Source: UBA5868 sp964482025 (GTDB taxonomy: Bacteria; Pseudomonadota; Gammaproteobacteria; Pseudomonadales; Cellvibrionaceae). Taken from it: a DNA stretch of 10,754 nt. Below the pieces are notes generated by a model, which saw nothing but the letters and a program-made list of their open reading frames with translations, was not told the origin of the DNA and ran no database searches. The DNA lies in the NCBI GenBank assembly GCA_964482025.1, contig CAYZVN010000096.1:1-10754 (forward strand). The letters run 5' to 3'. The position numbers were made by a program, and so were the translations under genes. Positions within the stretch are counted from its first letter, which is position 1; each line of letters starts with the position of its first letter. Positions 1-6,819 of the stretch are shown piece by piece.

Positions 1-290
1 ATATCTTGGTTTGCCACAAACTCCTGAGGCAAAAACTTTGTCACCGTGCGTTGAAAGACGGCCGGCATTTCAAAATAGCCATTTTCATCCGTGTAGGTAG
101 AGTCAGTCTTGTCTTTATTCAAATTGACGGTCCGAATGACTTTCGCATTTGCGGCAGGTTTTCCATCGAGGGTAATGACCCCGGAGATTTTTGAAAAAAG
201 GCAGACCTTACCTGCATCTAATAAAGTCATAGTTGAGGCTCCTGAGCTGAACAGTAAAAGGATGGCGACAAGCAAATTTTTTATAAGCAC
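1..290 (-). CDS. DUF6795 / carboxypeptidase-regulatory-like exported protein (C-terminus outside window)
   Basis: About 97 codons are visible, and the gene runs off the low-coordinate edge. I chose the GTG at 290-288 because it gives a clean signal peptide (MLIKNLLVAILLLFSSGAS) followed by a mature start like MTLLDAGKVCLFSK. The next part (SGVITLDGKPAANAKVIRT, then TDENGYFEMPAV, then LPQEFVANQ) is the beta-sandwich pattern of carboxypeptidase-regulatory-like domains and, from memory, closely matches the DUF6795 family of small exported proteins. The ATG 20 codons downstream would remove the signal peptide, so it is less likely. No strong ribosome binding site precedes the GTG. The function of the family is unknown to me; an envelope location is inferred from the signal peptide. 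It is separated from the upstream propeller gene by 171 bases and probably has its own promoter. Confidence 0.8.
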   Translation of the reverse strand, partial: MLIKNLLVAILLLFSSGASTMTLLDAGKVCLFSKISGVITLDGKPAANAKVIRTVNLNKDKTDSTYTDENGYFEMPAVFQRTVTKFLPQEFVANQD

Positions 291-461
291 GGTTAATCCC
301 GAATGCGTATCTATGGGTGGGACGCGGTAAGGAAGGTTAATGGCGGGTATTCGTCCTGTCCATGGCAAATGTCCAAACCCGGTGTGAGATTGAGCGTGCG
401 GTCGGCAATGCGCGAAGCCAGCCGCCCTTAAGGCGGCTGGATATTACTGCAAGCCATCTAA
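291..461. other. Intergenic region between the propeller lipoprotein and the DUF6795-like gene
   Basis: This 171-base stretch holds one clear inverted repeat (418-440, listed separately) close to the end of the propeller gene. The remaining bases should carry the promoter of the DUF6795-like gene, but I could not find a convincing -35/-10 pair. Short open frames here on the plus strand lack ribosome binding sites and recognisable products. Confidence 0.5.
418..440 (-). terminator. Hairpin after the propeller lipoprotein gene, possible terminator
   Basis: A perfect 9-bp stem (CCAGCCGCC / GGCGGCTGG) with a 5-base loop lies 21 bases after the TAG stop of the propeller gene. Its GC-rich stem and position fit a transcript end. 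No T-run follows on the minus strand, so it may be a Rho-dependent or RNA-stabilising 3' structure rather than a classical intrinsic terminator. Confidence 0.4.
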
Positions 462-2813
462 CTATTCGGCTTGAAGGCGCACTCGCGCTTCATATGTTTG
501 GACATGGCAAATGCCGCTATGCACGAACAGGTCAGCCACACTGTGGGGCTGGTAGCCGGCCATTTCCACGTGTAAGTCGAAAACTCCACCCACTTCATAA
601 GGGCCGACAAACTCACAGGAGGGACCGTCGGGCGGGACGGCTAGATCCGTTGGGGCAAGTGCGTCCAGCTCGTAGCGCTGATCGTCCCAAATCGCAGTGA
701 CAGTAGCTTCGCAGAAGTTGAGCGCGGGATCCGCGGTGGCGCCGGAGACGATAATGCGGAGGGAAGGGCGGGCTTCGGTATCGCAGGCAATTGGGCTGGG
801 GCTGATGGGGCCTTTGGCATTTTTTACGTCATCCCAGTGCGCCGCCCAAAATGCATTGCTGTGGCTGTAGAAAACTGCATTGTCATGCAGCACTGCTCGG
901 TTGGGGCCGAAAGGACGATTGTTGCGCAGCGTGCCAGTCACCAGCATGCCGGCGTCGTCAAGGCTGGGCGTACCGTCATCCTCTAAGCCGTTGATTTCCA
1001 GCAGTTGCAAGCCGACGAGTGGGGTAGCGCGGTTGTTGTAGCGCGTCAGCGGAAACGCGATGCGCAGTTGATCTTCGCTGTTTTGCAGAAGGCTTAAAGC
1101 GCGCAGATCGTTTAGCGCTTCGCTGTAGCTACCCATATCGCCGAGGCTGACCGTGTTAACGATTTTTGGTGCCTGCCCACTTACGTCAAACAAGTCGGCT
1201 TTGACTCCGGTAACCGCGCCCCTTTCATCCGCGCTATGGCCGAGGGTGAACAGGAGGTGATCGCCGACCGGATGCATATAGGTGGCAAAGCCCGGAATTT
1301 CCAACTCGCCCAACACTTCGGGAGAGTGGTCGTCACTCAGGTCGATGGCGTAGAGCGGGTCGGTGCGCTGGAAGGTGACGATATACGCGCGATCAGCCGT
1401 GAAGCGTACCGCGTAGATGTCTTCATTGGGTTTGCCGATGGGGTCTGGATGGCTGGCGTTAGGTAATTCGCTGAGGCTGTAAAGAGTGTTGGCGCGCTGG
1501 CGCATAAGCGTCAACTTGTGCTGAGGGCCACTCTGATCCCAGAGGCTGGTCACGATGCGCAGGGTCTGGTCTTGCTCGTGCAGCCGAAAGGCCGGGTCAG
1601 AGCGCCAGCTGAGGGTTCCTGTCACGCTGCCGGTTGCTTCATAGGTGGCTCCGGTTTCCGCCAGCGAGAACTTGTGGATCACCGTATTTTGCGCCCGCGC
1701 ATCGCGGTCGTAGGCACTGCCGGTGAGGTAGAGCGACTTCGACGACATGCTCATCACCTCCACGTTGCTGTTCAGGCAGGTGCTGCCGAGAACACGCTGA
1801 TCTTCCAGGTCGATAGCGGTAATACTCACCAGAGAGTTCAAGCCGTAGGTGTCCTCCAGACCCTCTTGGACCAAACAATCGGTTGTCAGGGGGTAGCGGG
1901 TGTCACCTACGCGATAGTGTGGGAGCAGTTCTTCCGTGGTGGCTTTGTTCAGGAGTTCTTCGTTCTGGTTGCGCACAGTGCCATCACCGTGTTCCAGGTG
2001 CAGGCTCTGCAACCATGGGTCGAAGCGGGTGATCAGGTAAAGCGTATTGCCGATTTTGCGGCTGTCGATCAAGCTGCCGTCCAATTCGATTTGCCAGTCT
2101 TGCACCGGCGTGCGCGGCGTGGATACGTCCACTAGGTGTACGCGCACTTTGCTGTTTTGCGGGCCGGGCCAGGCGATTATCCCAGCGGGATCTGCAACCT
2201 CCAGACCGATCCTCTCGATGGGAAAGCCTGGTAGAGCAGGATAGACATTGCCCCACTGATTGCGGATGGCGGCGACGTGACTTGTGCTTACCTCATCGCC
2301 GACTAAATACAGCGAGCCGATATCGCCCCAATCGTCATCGAAGGTGTAGTCACCGACGATTTCTGCGTCCGGAGTCACCGGGTCGGTCGCAACGATCTGA
2401 ACGCCTGGAAGGCGTTGCGTTTCCGACACATTCAGGTGCGAGGCAACAAACCAGTGGCGACCGTCGTATTTGGCGTAGTCGGCTTCATCCACCCCTTGGA
2501 CATGGACATTGGTCTCCGAGAATCCACGATCCGCTATGGCATCTGTCGCTTGCGGTGGCGCTTCGATAAACCCACTGCTGCTGTTGCCTACGGACGGGTG
2601 AGCGGAGCGGCCGCTCATCAGCTGCAGGCGAATGCCGTTTTTCAAATGTTGGCCGAGTGATGCATCGCTAATGGAAACGAGGGGTGCGGTGTTTTGGGGG
2701 GTACTCTGCAGTTGGTGGTAATCAACCGTATTTTCGTTCTGCGTCGAGTTGTTGTCGCCACCGCAGGCGGCCAGGAGGACGCTGCCAATGGCGAGACTGA
2801 TTGCTGCTCTCAT
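462..2813 (-). CDS. Secreted beta-propeller domain lipoprotein (PF09826 type)
   Basis: A 783-residue lipoprotein. Residues 1-17 are a lipoprotein signal (LLAAC, lipidated Cys17, followed by Gly-Gly, so probably sorted to the outer membrane). A polar linker follows, then from about residue 99 the hallmark ETNVHVQGVDEADYAKYDG, the entry motif of the beta-propeller family PF09826. A second family hallmark is at 467-515 (YAVRFTADRAYIVTF, TDPLYAIDL, LGELEIPGFATYMHP). After the propeller (to about 665) comes an extra C-terminal domain (676-783) with four cysteines (677, 701, 733, 769) and a beta-sandwich look. The family's biochemical role is not established; binding or scaffolding at the cell surface is only an inference. 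An AAGGA sits 8 bases before the ATG. The gene appears monocistronic. Confidence 0.88.
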   Translation of the reverse strand: MRAAISLAIGSVLLAACGGDNNSTQNENTVDYHQLQSTPQNTAPLVSISDASLGQHLKNGIRLQLMSGRSAHPSVGNSSSGFIEAPPQATDAIADRGFSETNVHVQGVDEADYAKYDGRHWFVASHLNVSETQRLPGVQIVATDPVTPDAEIVGDYTFDDDWGDIGSLYLVGDEVSTSHVAAIRNQWGNVYPALPGFPIERIGLEVADPAGIIAWPGPQNSKVRVHLVDVSTPRTPVQDWQIELDGSLIDSRKIGNTLYLITRFDPWLQSLHLEHGDGTVRNQNEELLNKATTEELLPHYRVGDTRYPLTTDCLVQEGLEDTYGLNSLVSITAIDLEDQRVLGSTCLNSNVEVMSMSSKSLYLTGSAYDRDARAQNTVIHKFSLAETGATYEATGSVTGTLSWRSDPAFRLHEQDQTLRIVTSLWDQSGPQHKLTLMRQRANTLYSLSELPNASHPDPIGKPNEDIYAVRFTADRAYIVTFQRTDPLYAIDLSDDHSPEVLGELEIPGFATYMHPVGDHLLFTLGHSADERGAVTGVKADLFDVSGQAPKIVNTVSLGDMGSYSEALNDLRALSLLQNSEDQLRIAFPLTRYNNRATPLVGLQLLEINGLEDDGTPSLDDAGMLVTGTLRNNRPFGPNRAVLHDNAVFYSHSNAFWAAHWDDVKNAKGPISPSPIACDTEARPSLRIIVSGATADPALNFCEATVTAIWDDQRYELDALAPTDLAVPPDGPSCEFVGPYEVGGVFDLHVEMAGYQPHSVADLFVHSGICHVQTYEARVRLQAE

Positions 2814-3000
2814 AATATGAGTCCTTCATGTTATTGGTATGTAGACGGGTACCTCCGGCAGTGACCACAGAGCAAGAGTCTCAGCCTCCTTCTCGCCCTG
2901 TAGCGAAGTGACAGAAGTCGGCGGACGCTGCCTCACAGCCGCGCGAGTGAGCGCAGATCCATGCTAAGGGGAGACTTCGGTGTGAACTGTGAGGAAATGT
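2814..3000 (-). other. Upstream region of the propeller lipoprotein gene
   Basis: Together with the manA terminator next to it, this makes a gene-free stretch of about 217 bases. The manA transcript should end at its high-coordinate side, and the promoter of the propeller gene should lie within it. I see only weak promoter-like hexamers and no clear operator, so no promoter is called. The ribosome binding site (AAGGA) is at its low-coordinate end. Confidence 0.4.
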
Positions 3001-3030
3001 AAAAATCGACCGCTCGCCGCAAGTAGCGGC
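3001..3030 (-). terminator. Probable intrinsic terminator of manA
   Basis: Immediately after the manA TAA, the minus strand reads GCCGC-TACTT-GCGGC, then GAGCGGTCGA, then TTTTT. Two alternative stems are possible: GCCGC/GCGGC, or CCGCT/AGCGG. The second ends only 4 bases before the T-run at 3005-3001, which is the geometry expected of an intrinsic terminator. Confidence 0.55.
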
Positions 3031-4326
3031 TTAGGCTAAGTAGTGNNNNNNNNNNNNNNNNNNNNNNNNNNNNNNNNNNNNNNNNNNNNNNNNNNNNNNN
3101 NNNNNNNNNNNNNNNNNNNNNNNNNNNNNNNNNNNNNNNNNNNNNTAGGCTAAGTAGTGGCTAGCTAAGTTGCGCGCTTTGAAGCAGCGAGCGCCTTGGG
3201 TACCCGCGTGCAGGGCAAGCGAGCTGCCTGGCAGCAGCAGCACGCTCTCGCCGCGCTGGAGTTCGAGAGAATGATCGTCCCCTGTCCGCAGAACCGCGGA
3301 GCCCTCATAGCAGAACAGGATTTCCGGCGTGGCGGCAGCCCAATGGATCGCCTGAGCGGGTGTTGGGGAAACTTCGGTGAGTTCGAACTCGGTAAAAGGC
3401 GTGGCAAAGCGAATTTCACCGTTGGCGAGGGTTTCCGGGGTAATCATAAATTCTTCCGCACGGCTTGGGGCGATCGAACAGATCCGCAGTAACTCCGTCA
3501 CGTCTATGTGCTTGGGCGTAAGCCCGGCCCGTAAAACGTTATCTGAGTTGGCCATCAGCTCCACATTCTGGCCTTCGAGATAGGCGTGCAGCAATCCGGC
3601 AGGCTGATACACCGCCATGCCCGGCTCCAGCCGCAGCAAGTTGAGAAAAAACAGGGTGAGAATACCGTTTTCCACCTGGGGATTGTTGCGCAGCCAGCGC
3701 CGAATCCAAAACTCGGGCGTCTCTTTTGGGCAGTGTGTCCATCCGCTGAGCTCGCCGGCGAGGGCGTGCTGCATCTGCTGCACATCGGCGGCGGTGAAAT
3801 CCAAGGACAGGGCAAAGGCTGCCGTGAGTCCTTGGCTTTGCAGGCACTGCACCAGTGGTGCCAAGCAAGGGTGGGCGGCCATAAGTTGCGCAATTTCGCT
3901 GGGCTGGCGAAAACCGTGGAGCAGCCAGAACTCACTTAAGGCGACCATCAGCTCTGGCTTGTCATTGGTGTCTTTGTAGTTGCGCTGCTTGGCATCGAGC
4001 GGAATCCCCAAGGCGTGTTCCCGCATAAAGCCTGCTTGTGCTTGAGCTTTGGTGGGATGAGCCTGGATCGACAGCATGTCCCGGACGTCGAGGATTTTGA
4101 GCAGGAATTGCAGTGGTGGAGCACGGTGCGCGGCAAGTAGATCGTCAATGGCGATGTCGCTGTCGATACTCCGCGAGCGCGCACACGGGTGGACTCCCAG
4201 CCAGTACTCCGCTTGCGGCAAGCCCTCCTCGTTCGCAAGCCCCAATAGCCTCGGCAGAAATTCCCGCCCGCCCCATTGATAGGCTTGAACCTGTCCCGTT
4301 ATTTTGACCGCCCGAACGTCTGCCAT
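3031..4326 (-). CDS. manA: Mannose-6-phosphate isomerase, class I (interrupted by an assembly gap)
   Basis: Interconverts mannose 6-phosphate and fructose 6-phosphate in the cytoplasm, linking mannose use to GDP-mannose and polysaccharide synthesis. The zinc-site motifs of the class I family are visible: SIQAHP (Gln88, His90), KPEL (Glu125) and PAGLLHAYLEG (His247), plus the WGG and AEYWLGVHP motifs near the N-terminus. I chose the ATG at 4326: GGGGAGG lies 12 bases upstream and the family-like sequence begins just after it (KITGQVQAYQWGG). An in-frame ATG at 4377 lies upstream of the likely promoter. A run of 100 Ns (3046-3145) is flanked by identical 14-base ends. Merging them gives 393 residues ending NLASHYLA-stop, close to the usual family length of about 390. 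With the Ns counted, the frame is kept only by coincidence (114 = 3 x 38). Confidence 0.93.
   Translation of the reverse strand: MADVRAVKITGQVQAYQWGGREFLPRLLGLANEEGLPQAEYWLGVHPCARSRSIDSDIAIDDLLAAHRAPPLQFLLKILDVRDMLSIQAHPTKAQAQAGFMREHALGIPLDAKQRNYKDTNDKPELMVALSEFWLLHGFRQPSEIAQLMAAHPCLAPLVQCLQSQGLTAAFALSLDFTAADVQQMQHALAGELSGWTHCPKETPEFWIRRWLRNNPQVENGILTLFFLNLLRLEPGMAVYQPAGLLHAYLEGQNVELMANSDNVLRAGLTPKHIDVTELLRICSIAPSRAEEFMITPETLANGEIRFATPFTEFELTEVSPTPAQAIHWAAATPEILFCYEGSAVLRTGDDHSLELQRGESVLLLPGSSLALHAGTQGARCFKARNLASHYLAXXXXXXXXXXXXXXXXXXXXXXXXXXXXXXXXXXHYLA
3032..3159. repeat. 14-base direct repeat flanking the N gap (likely contig overlap)
   Basis: TAGGCTAAGTAGTG occurs at 3032-3045 and again at 3146-3159, directly against each side of the N run. 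On the minus strand both copies encode HYLA with the same phase; the distal copy then runs into the TAA stop. This is most simply one genomic sequence present twice. Confidence 0.85.
3046..3145. other. Assembly gap of exactly 100 Ns
   Basis: One hundred undetermined bases lie at the 3' end of manA. The round length is the usual placeholder for a gap of unknown size. The 14 bases before it (3032-3045) are identical to the 14 bases after it (3146-3159), which suggests two contigs that overlap and were not merged. Confidence 0.97.
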
Positions 4327-4349
4327 AGCTTCCACTTGCCTCCCCAAAC

Positions 4350-4385
4350 GGCGGCCATCATAACCTAGGCCGCGCAACCGCCCAA
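4350..4385 (-). promoter_or_regulatory. Candidate sigma-70 promoter of manA
   Basis: On the minus strand TTGGGC (4385-4380) is followed after 17 bases by TATGAT (4362-4357), a 5/6 match to the -10 consensus. Transcription would start near 4350, about 24 bases before the ATG at 4326. The weak -35 lowers confidence. Confidence 0.4.
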
Positions 4386-4442
4386 CTCAAGGCGGCAAAG
4401 ATGGTGACTTTTGCTCTAGAACAAATTTTGGCCAGTGGCGAG

Positions 4443-4456
4443 TTGACGTGAATCAA
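4443..4456. promoter_or_regulatory. FNR/Anr-type box (TTGAC-N4-ATCAA)
   Basis: TTGACGTGAATCAA matches the FNR/Anr consensus TTGAT-N4-ATCAA at 9 of 10 defined positions. Its centre is 41 bases or so before the start of transcription predicted from the -10 box TATAGT at 4478-4483. That is the class II activator position known for FNR/CRP-family proteins. It predicts oxygen-responsive expression of the downstream small membrane protein gene. The site is also about 95 bases upstream of the manA promoter on the other strand, where a regulatory role is less likely. Confidence 0.7.
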
Positions 4457-4477
4457 ACCCAGAGGGCGGTCGGGATC

Positions 4478-4490
4478 TATAGTGATAAAG
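4478..4490 (+). promoter_or_regulatory. -10 region of the small membrane protein gene
   Basis: TATAGT at 4478-4483 matches the -10 consensus at 5 of 6 positions, and transcription would begin near 4490. No good -35 box exists 17 bases upstream, as expected for a promoter that depends on an activator bound at the FNR-like box. The leader would be about 30 bases. Confidence 0.55.
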
Positions 4491-4519
4491 ACATAAGCTG
4501 TGAGATGTGAGGAGCGAGC

Positions 4520-4672
4520 ATGTATTTGGACGGCGTGGTCTTGGCAGGCATTGTGACGGTTCTGATGGTCTGTGCGATCTTGGTGTATTTGGTGTATTAC
4601 AGCTACCAGCGACTGCGTGAAGAGGAGAAAAAGGCTGCGGTGAGCGAAGAGAGTCGCAAGCCAAGGGGCTGA
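4520..4672 (+). CDS. 50-residue single-pass membrane protein, CcoM-like (candidate cbb3 oxidase small subunit)
   Basis: A short gene with AGGAG (4510-4514) five bases before the ATG, and a TGA at 4670-4672. The protein begins MYLDGVVLAGIVTVLMV, has one hydrophobic helix (about residues 5-29), and then a charged tail (QRLREEEKKAA...) with an excess of basic residues at the end. From memory, the start M-[FY]-x-D-x-VV-[IL]-AG-[IV]-VTV matches CcoM, the small extra subunit of the cbb3 cytochrome c oxidase of Pseudomonas stutzeri. I could not check this by alignment. The FNR/Anr-type box at class II distance fits an oxidase used at low oxygen. No other oxidase gene is in the window. It is the only plus-strand gene here and converges on the MazG-like gene, with 18 bases between stops. 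A generic small membrane protein is the alternative. Confidence 0.72.
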   Translation: MYLDGVVLAGIVTVLMVCAILVYLVYYSYQRLREEEKKAAVSEESRKPRG

Positions 4673-4690
4673 CCCTCGATATAGAAGTGC

Positions 4691-5038
4691 TTAATACTCG
4701 GTGTATTTGCGCGAGCTGCCGCGCACTTTATCCGCTGGGTATTTGGCCTCGTTCTTTTGCGCTTTAATGGCGACCGCTTGCGCTATATCGATGTTCAGGC
4801 GGTCCGCCAAACGAATCAGATACAGCTGTACATCCGCAATTTCATCCGCCACCGCCGCCAGGCGCTCGGGCTCTAAAGTGGTCGCCTCGCCATCCGCCAC
4901 CCACTGAAAATGTTCCATGATTTCGGCCGCCTCCACCGCCAGCGCCATGGCCAGATTTTTGGGGCTGTGAAACTGTGTCCAGTCGCGCTGCTCGGCGAAG
5001 TCGCGCAAATAATCCCTTATTGCAATAAAGTCGTTCAT
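4691..5038 (-). CDS. MazG-like nucleotide pyrophosphohydrolase
   Basis: A complete 115-residue protein of the all-alpha NTP pyrophosphohydrolase superfamily, similar to the dCTPP1/RS21-C6 group. It would hydrolyse nucleoside triphosphates, typically non-canonical or excess dCTP-like ones, to the monophosphate and pyrophosphate. The Mg-binding pattern is present: E36-xx-E39 (LAVEAAEIMEHFQW) and E66-xx-D69 (DEIADVQLYLIRLADRL). The segment RDWTQFHSPKNLAMAL (from residue 18) is the usual entry to this fold. The length is typical of the single-domain family. The start is 4 bases after the stop of the upstream lipoprotein gene, so translation is probably coupled; its own ribosome binding site is poor. 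The exact substrate cannot be told from sequence. Confidence 0.9.
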   Translation of the reverse strand: MNDFIAIRDYLRDFAEQRDWTQFHSPKNLAMALAVEAAEIMEHFQWVADGEATTLEPERLAAVADEIADVQLYLIRLADRLNIDIAQAVAIKAQKNEAKYPADKVRGSSRKYTEY

Positions 5039-5042
5039 AAGA

Positions 5043-5465
5043 TTACTGGCACTCGGGGTCGTCGATGTTGCCGTAGGAGCCGAACGCGATGGGGGTGTTG
5101 GTGTAGCCTTGGACGAGGCTCAAGACTTCCGCTGCTTTTTCGGTCGATAGACATCGGTGCGTCGCCACGGTAAGGGCCGGCTGCTCATACTTGCGCAGCA
5201 GGCTTTCCAAGGCGTTGAGGTTCTTTAGTGGCGAGCCATTGACGGTAAGTGTCTTAGGGCCCACGACTATATTGAAAAGATCCTTTTTGACTAGGCGCGG
5301 GCCCGAAGGTCCGGGGTTAGAGTCGGTGTCGCTGCGCAAGTGAATCGATTGCGGCTGTGGTTCGGATGCCTTCTCTGATGGGGTGCTGGCACAGGCAGTG
5401 AATAAAGCGCTGGCCAGCAACAAGAGCGCAAGCGCACTATTGGAGCGGGTAATTGGCAGAGGCAT
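5043..5465 (-). CDS. Small lipoprotein with an ExbD-like C-terminal pattern
   Basis: A 140-residue protein with a basic N-terminus, hydrophobic helix (10-22) and lipobox-like ALFTAC (Cys25; Phe at -3 is tolerated), followed by Ala, consistent with outer membrane sorting. A Ser/Pro-rich linker (26-57) leads to a small domain (60-140). Its order LFNIVVGPKTLTVNG, LNALESLLRKY, PALTVATHRC, TEKAAEVLSLVQGY, PIAFGSYG resembles the beta-alpha-beta-alpha-beta periplasmic domain of ExbD/TolR, but the N-terminal helix is here a lipoprotein signal. Cys105 and Cys139 could form a disulfide. I do not recognise a named family. AGGAAG lies about 8 bases before the ATG. It sits 52 bases after purD and 4 bases before the MazG-like gene, so it is probably co-transcribed with both. 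Confidence 0.8.
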   Translation of the reverse strand: MPLPITRSNSALALLLLASALFTACASTPSEKASEPQPQSIHLRSDTDSNPGPSGPRLVKKDLFNIVVGPKTLTVNGSPLKNLNALESLLRKYEQPALTVATHRCLSTEKAAEVLSLVQGYTNTPIAFGSYGNIDDPECQ

Positions 5466-5517
5466 GGGCGGCTTCCTGTTGACGTCCGTGGAGTTGTACG
5501 GGAAGCGGCTGCTGAAC

Positions 5518-6804
5518 TCAGCCCCGCTCCCGCTCTATTGCACGATAGGCGATGTCGGTGCGCATATAGACATCCTGCCACTGAATGGTTCGTGCTAAAG
5601 CGTAGGCATTGTGTTGCGCGTCGGTCACGCTGTTACCCAGTGCGGTGGCACATAGTACGCGACCGCCATTGGTGACCACCTGGCCATTCTGCAGGCGTGT
5701 GCCGGCGTGGAACACTTTGCCTTCCAGCTTAGCAGCCTCCTCCAAACCGTGAATAGGGTGGCCTTTGGCGTAATCATCGGGATAGCCGCCTGCGGCCAAG
5801 ACCACGCCGACAGCGGGGCGCGGATCCCATTCGGTTTTGCAGCGGTCCAAGGTGCCATCGAGAGCGGCGGAGCACAAGCTGACCAGGTCCGTTTGCAGGC
5901 GCAGCAGGATGGGCTGGGTTTCCGGGTCGCCGAAGCGGCAATTGTATTCAATCACCTTAGGCGTACCTGTAGCGTCGATCATCAAGCCCGCGTACAAAAA
6001 GCCGACGTAAGTGTTGCCTTCTGCTGCCATACCCTGAATGGTCGGCGTTATGACCTCGTCCATAATACGCTGGTATACGCGATCGGTGACGACTGGTGCC
6101 GGCGAGTAGGCACCCATACCACCGGTGTTGGGGCCCGTGTCGCCATTGCCGACGCGTTTGTGGTCTTGGCTGGTGGCCATCGGCAGCACGCACTTCCCAT
6201 CGGAAATGACGATAAAGCTCGCCTCTTCCCCTTCGAGAAACTCTTCGATGACCACGCGACAGCCGGCATCCCCGAAGGCGTTGCCGGACAGCATGTCGCG
6301 CACAGCCGCCTCGGCCTGCTCCAGTGTTTCCGCCACTATGACGCCCTTGCCCGCCGCCAAGCCATCGGCTTTAACCACTATAGGCGCGCCCATCTTGCGC
6401 AGGTAGGCGATGGCGGCATCGACTTCGGTAAAGCTCTGATAGGCCGCAGTAGGAATTTGGTGGCGTGCGAGAAAATCTTTGGTAAAGGCTTTGGAACCTT
6501 CGAGTTGAGCGGCACCTTTGCTGGGACCAAAGCAGGGCAGATTGCGGGCCTGAAAATAGTCCACCACGCCCGCTACCAGCGGAGCTTCTGGACCGACAAT
6601 GGTCAGGGCGACCTGGTTGGCCTCAGCAAAATCGGCGAGTTTGGCAAAGTCGAGCACGTCTAGGTCTACATTGCAGAGTTTGGCGTCGGTCGCGGTGCCG
6701 GCATTGCCGGGCGCGACGAATACCGTCTCCACATCTGGGTTTTGCGCGGCTTTCCAAGCTAGGGCATGCTCGCGCCCACCGCCGCCAATAATCAGGATAT
6801 TCAT
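5518..6804 (-). CDS. purD: Phosphoribosylamine--glycine ligase (GAR synthetase)
   Basis: Catalyses the second step of de novo purine synthesis: phosphoribosylamine + glycine + ATP to glycinamide ribonucleotide. It is 428 residues long, the normal length (E. coli about 429). The N-terminal domain starts NILIIGGGGREHALAW (2-17), with the phosphate-binding loop and APGNAGTA (31-38). The ATP-grasp part shows GPSKGAAQLEGSKAF (93-107), VVKADGLAAGKGV (143-155), EEFLEGEEAS (187-196) and TGPNTGGMGAYSP (223-235). The metal-binding segment is VIEYNCRFGDPETQ (284-297). GGAGGT is 5-6 bases before the ATG. The start lies 15 bases after the purH stop, so the two genes are one operon. All expected motifs are present. 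Confidence 0.98.
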   Translation of the reverse strand: MNILIIGGGGREHALAWKAAQNPDVETVFVAPGNAGTATDAKLCNVDLDVLDFAKLADFAEANQVALTIVGPEAPLVAGVVDYFQARNLPCFGPSKGAAQLEGSKAFTKDFLARHQIPTAAYQSFTEVDAAIAYLRKMGAPIVVKADGLAAGKGVIVAETLEQAEAAVRDMLSGNAFGDAGCRVVIEEFLEGEEASFIVISDGKCVLPMATSQDHKRVGNGDTGPNTGGMGAYSPAPVVTDRVYQRIMDEVITPTIQGMAAEGNTYVGFLYAGLMIDATGTPKVIEYNCRFGDPETQPILLRLQTDLVSLCSAALDGTLDRCKTEWDPRPAVGVVLAAGGYPDDYAKGHPIHGLEEAAKLEGKVFHAGTRLQNGQVVTNGGRVLCATALGNSVTDAQHNAYALARTIQWQDVYMRTDIAYRAIERERG

Positions 6805-6819
6805 AGAAACCTCCGGGGA

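Noticed and set aside
369..505. Inverted 10-base match (ATGTCCAAAC at 369-378, GTTTGGACAT at 496-505) around the end of the propeller gene, each near an ATGGCAAATG copy.
   Set aside because: Short, one copy is inside coding sequence, and there is no sign of a mobile element or recombination site.
1518..2135. A 205-codon open frame on the plus strand.
   Set aside because: Antisense to the propeller lipoprotein, without a ribosome binding site or recognisable domains.
4327..4377. Upstream ATG that would extend manA by 17 residues.
   Set aside because: The extension would begin upstream of the likely -10 box, lacks family similarity, and the ATG at 4326 has a good ribosome binding site.
4708..4730. 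Short hairpin (TGCGCG / CGCGCA) followed by CTTTA that could terminate the small plus-strand gene.
   Set aside because: It has only 6 bp and a weak T-run, and it falls inside the coding sequence of the MazG-like gene; coincidence is likely.
5707..6663. A 318-codon open frame on the plus strand.
   Set aside because: It lies entirely antisense to purD, whose motifs are all intact; the frame is open because of GC-rich codon use, and the product matches nothing.
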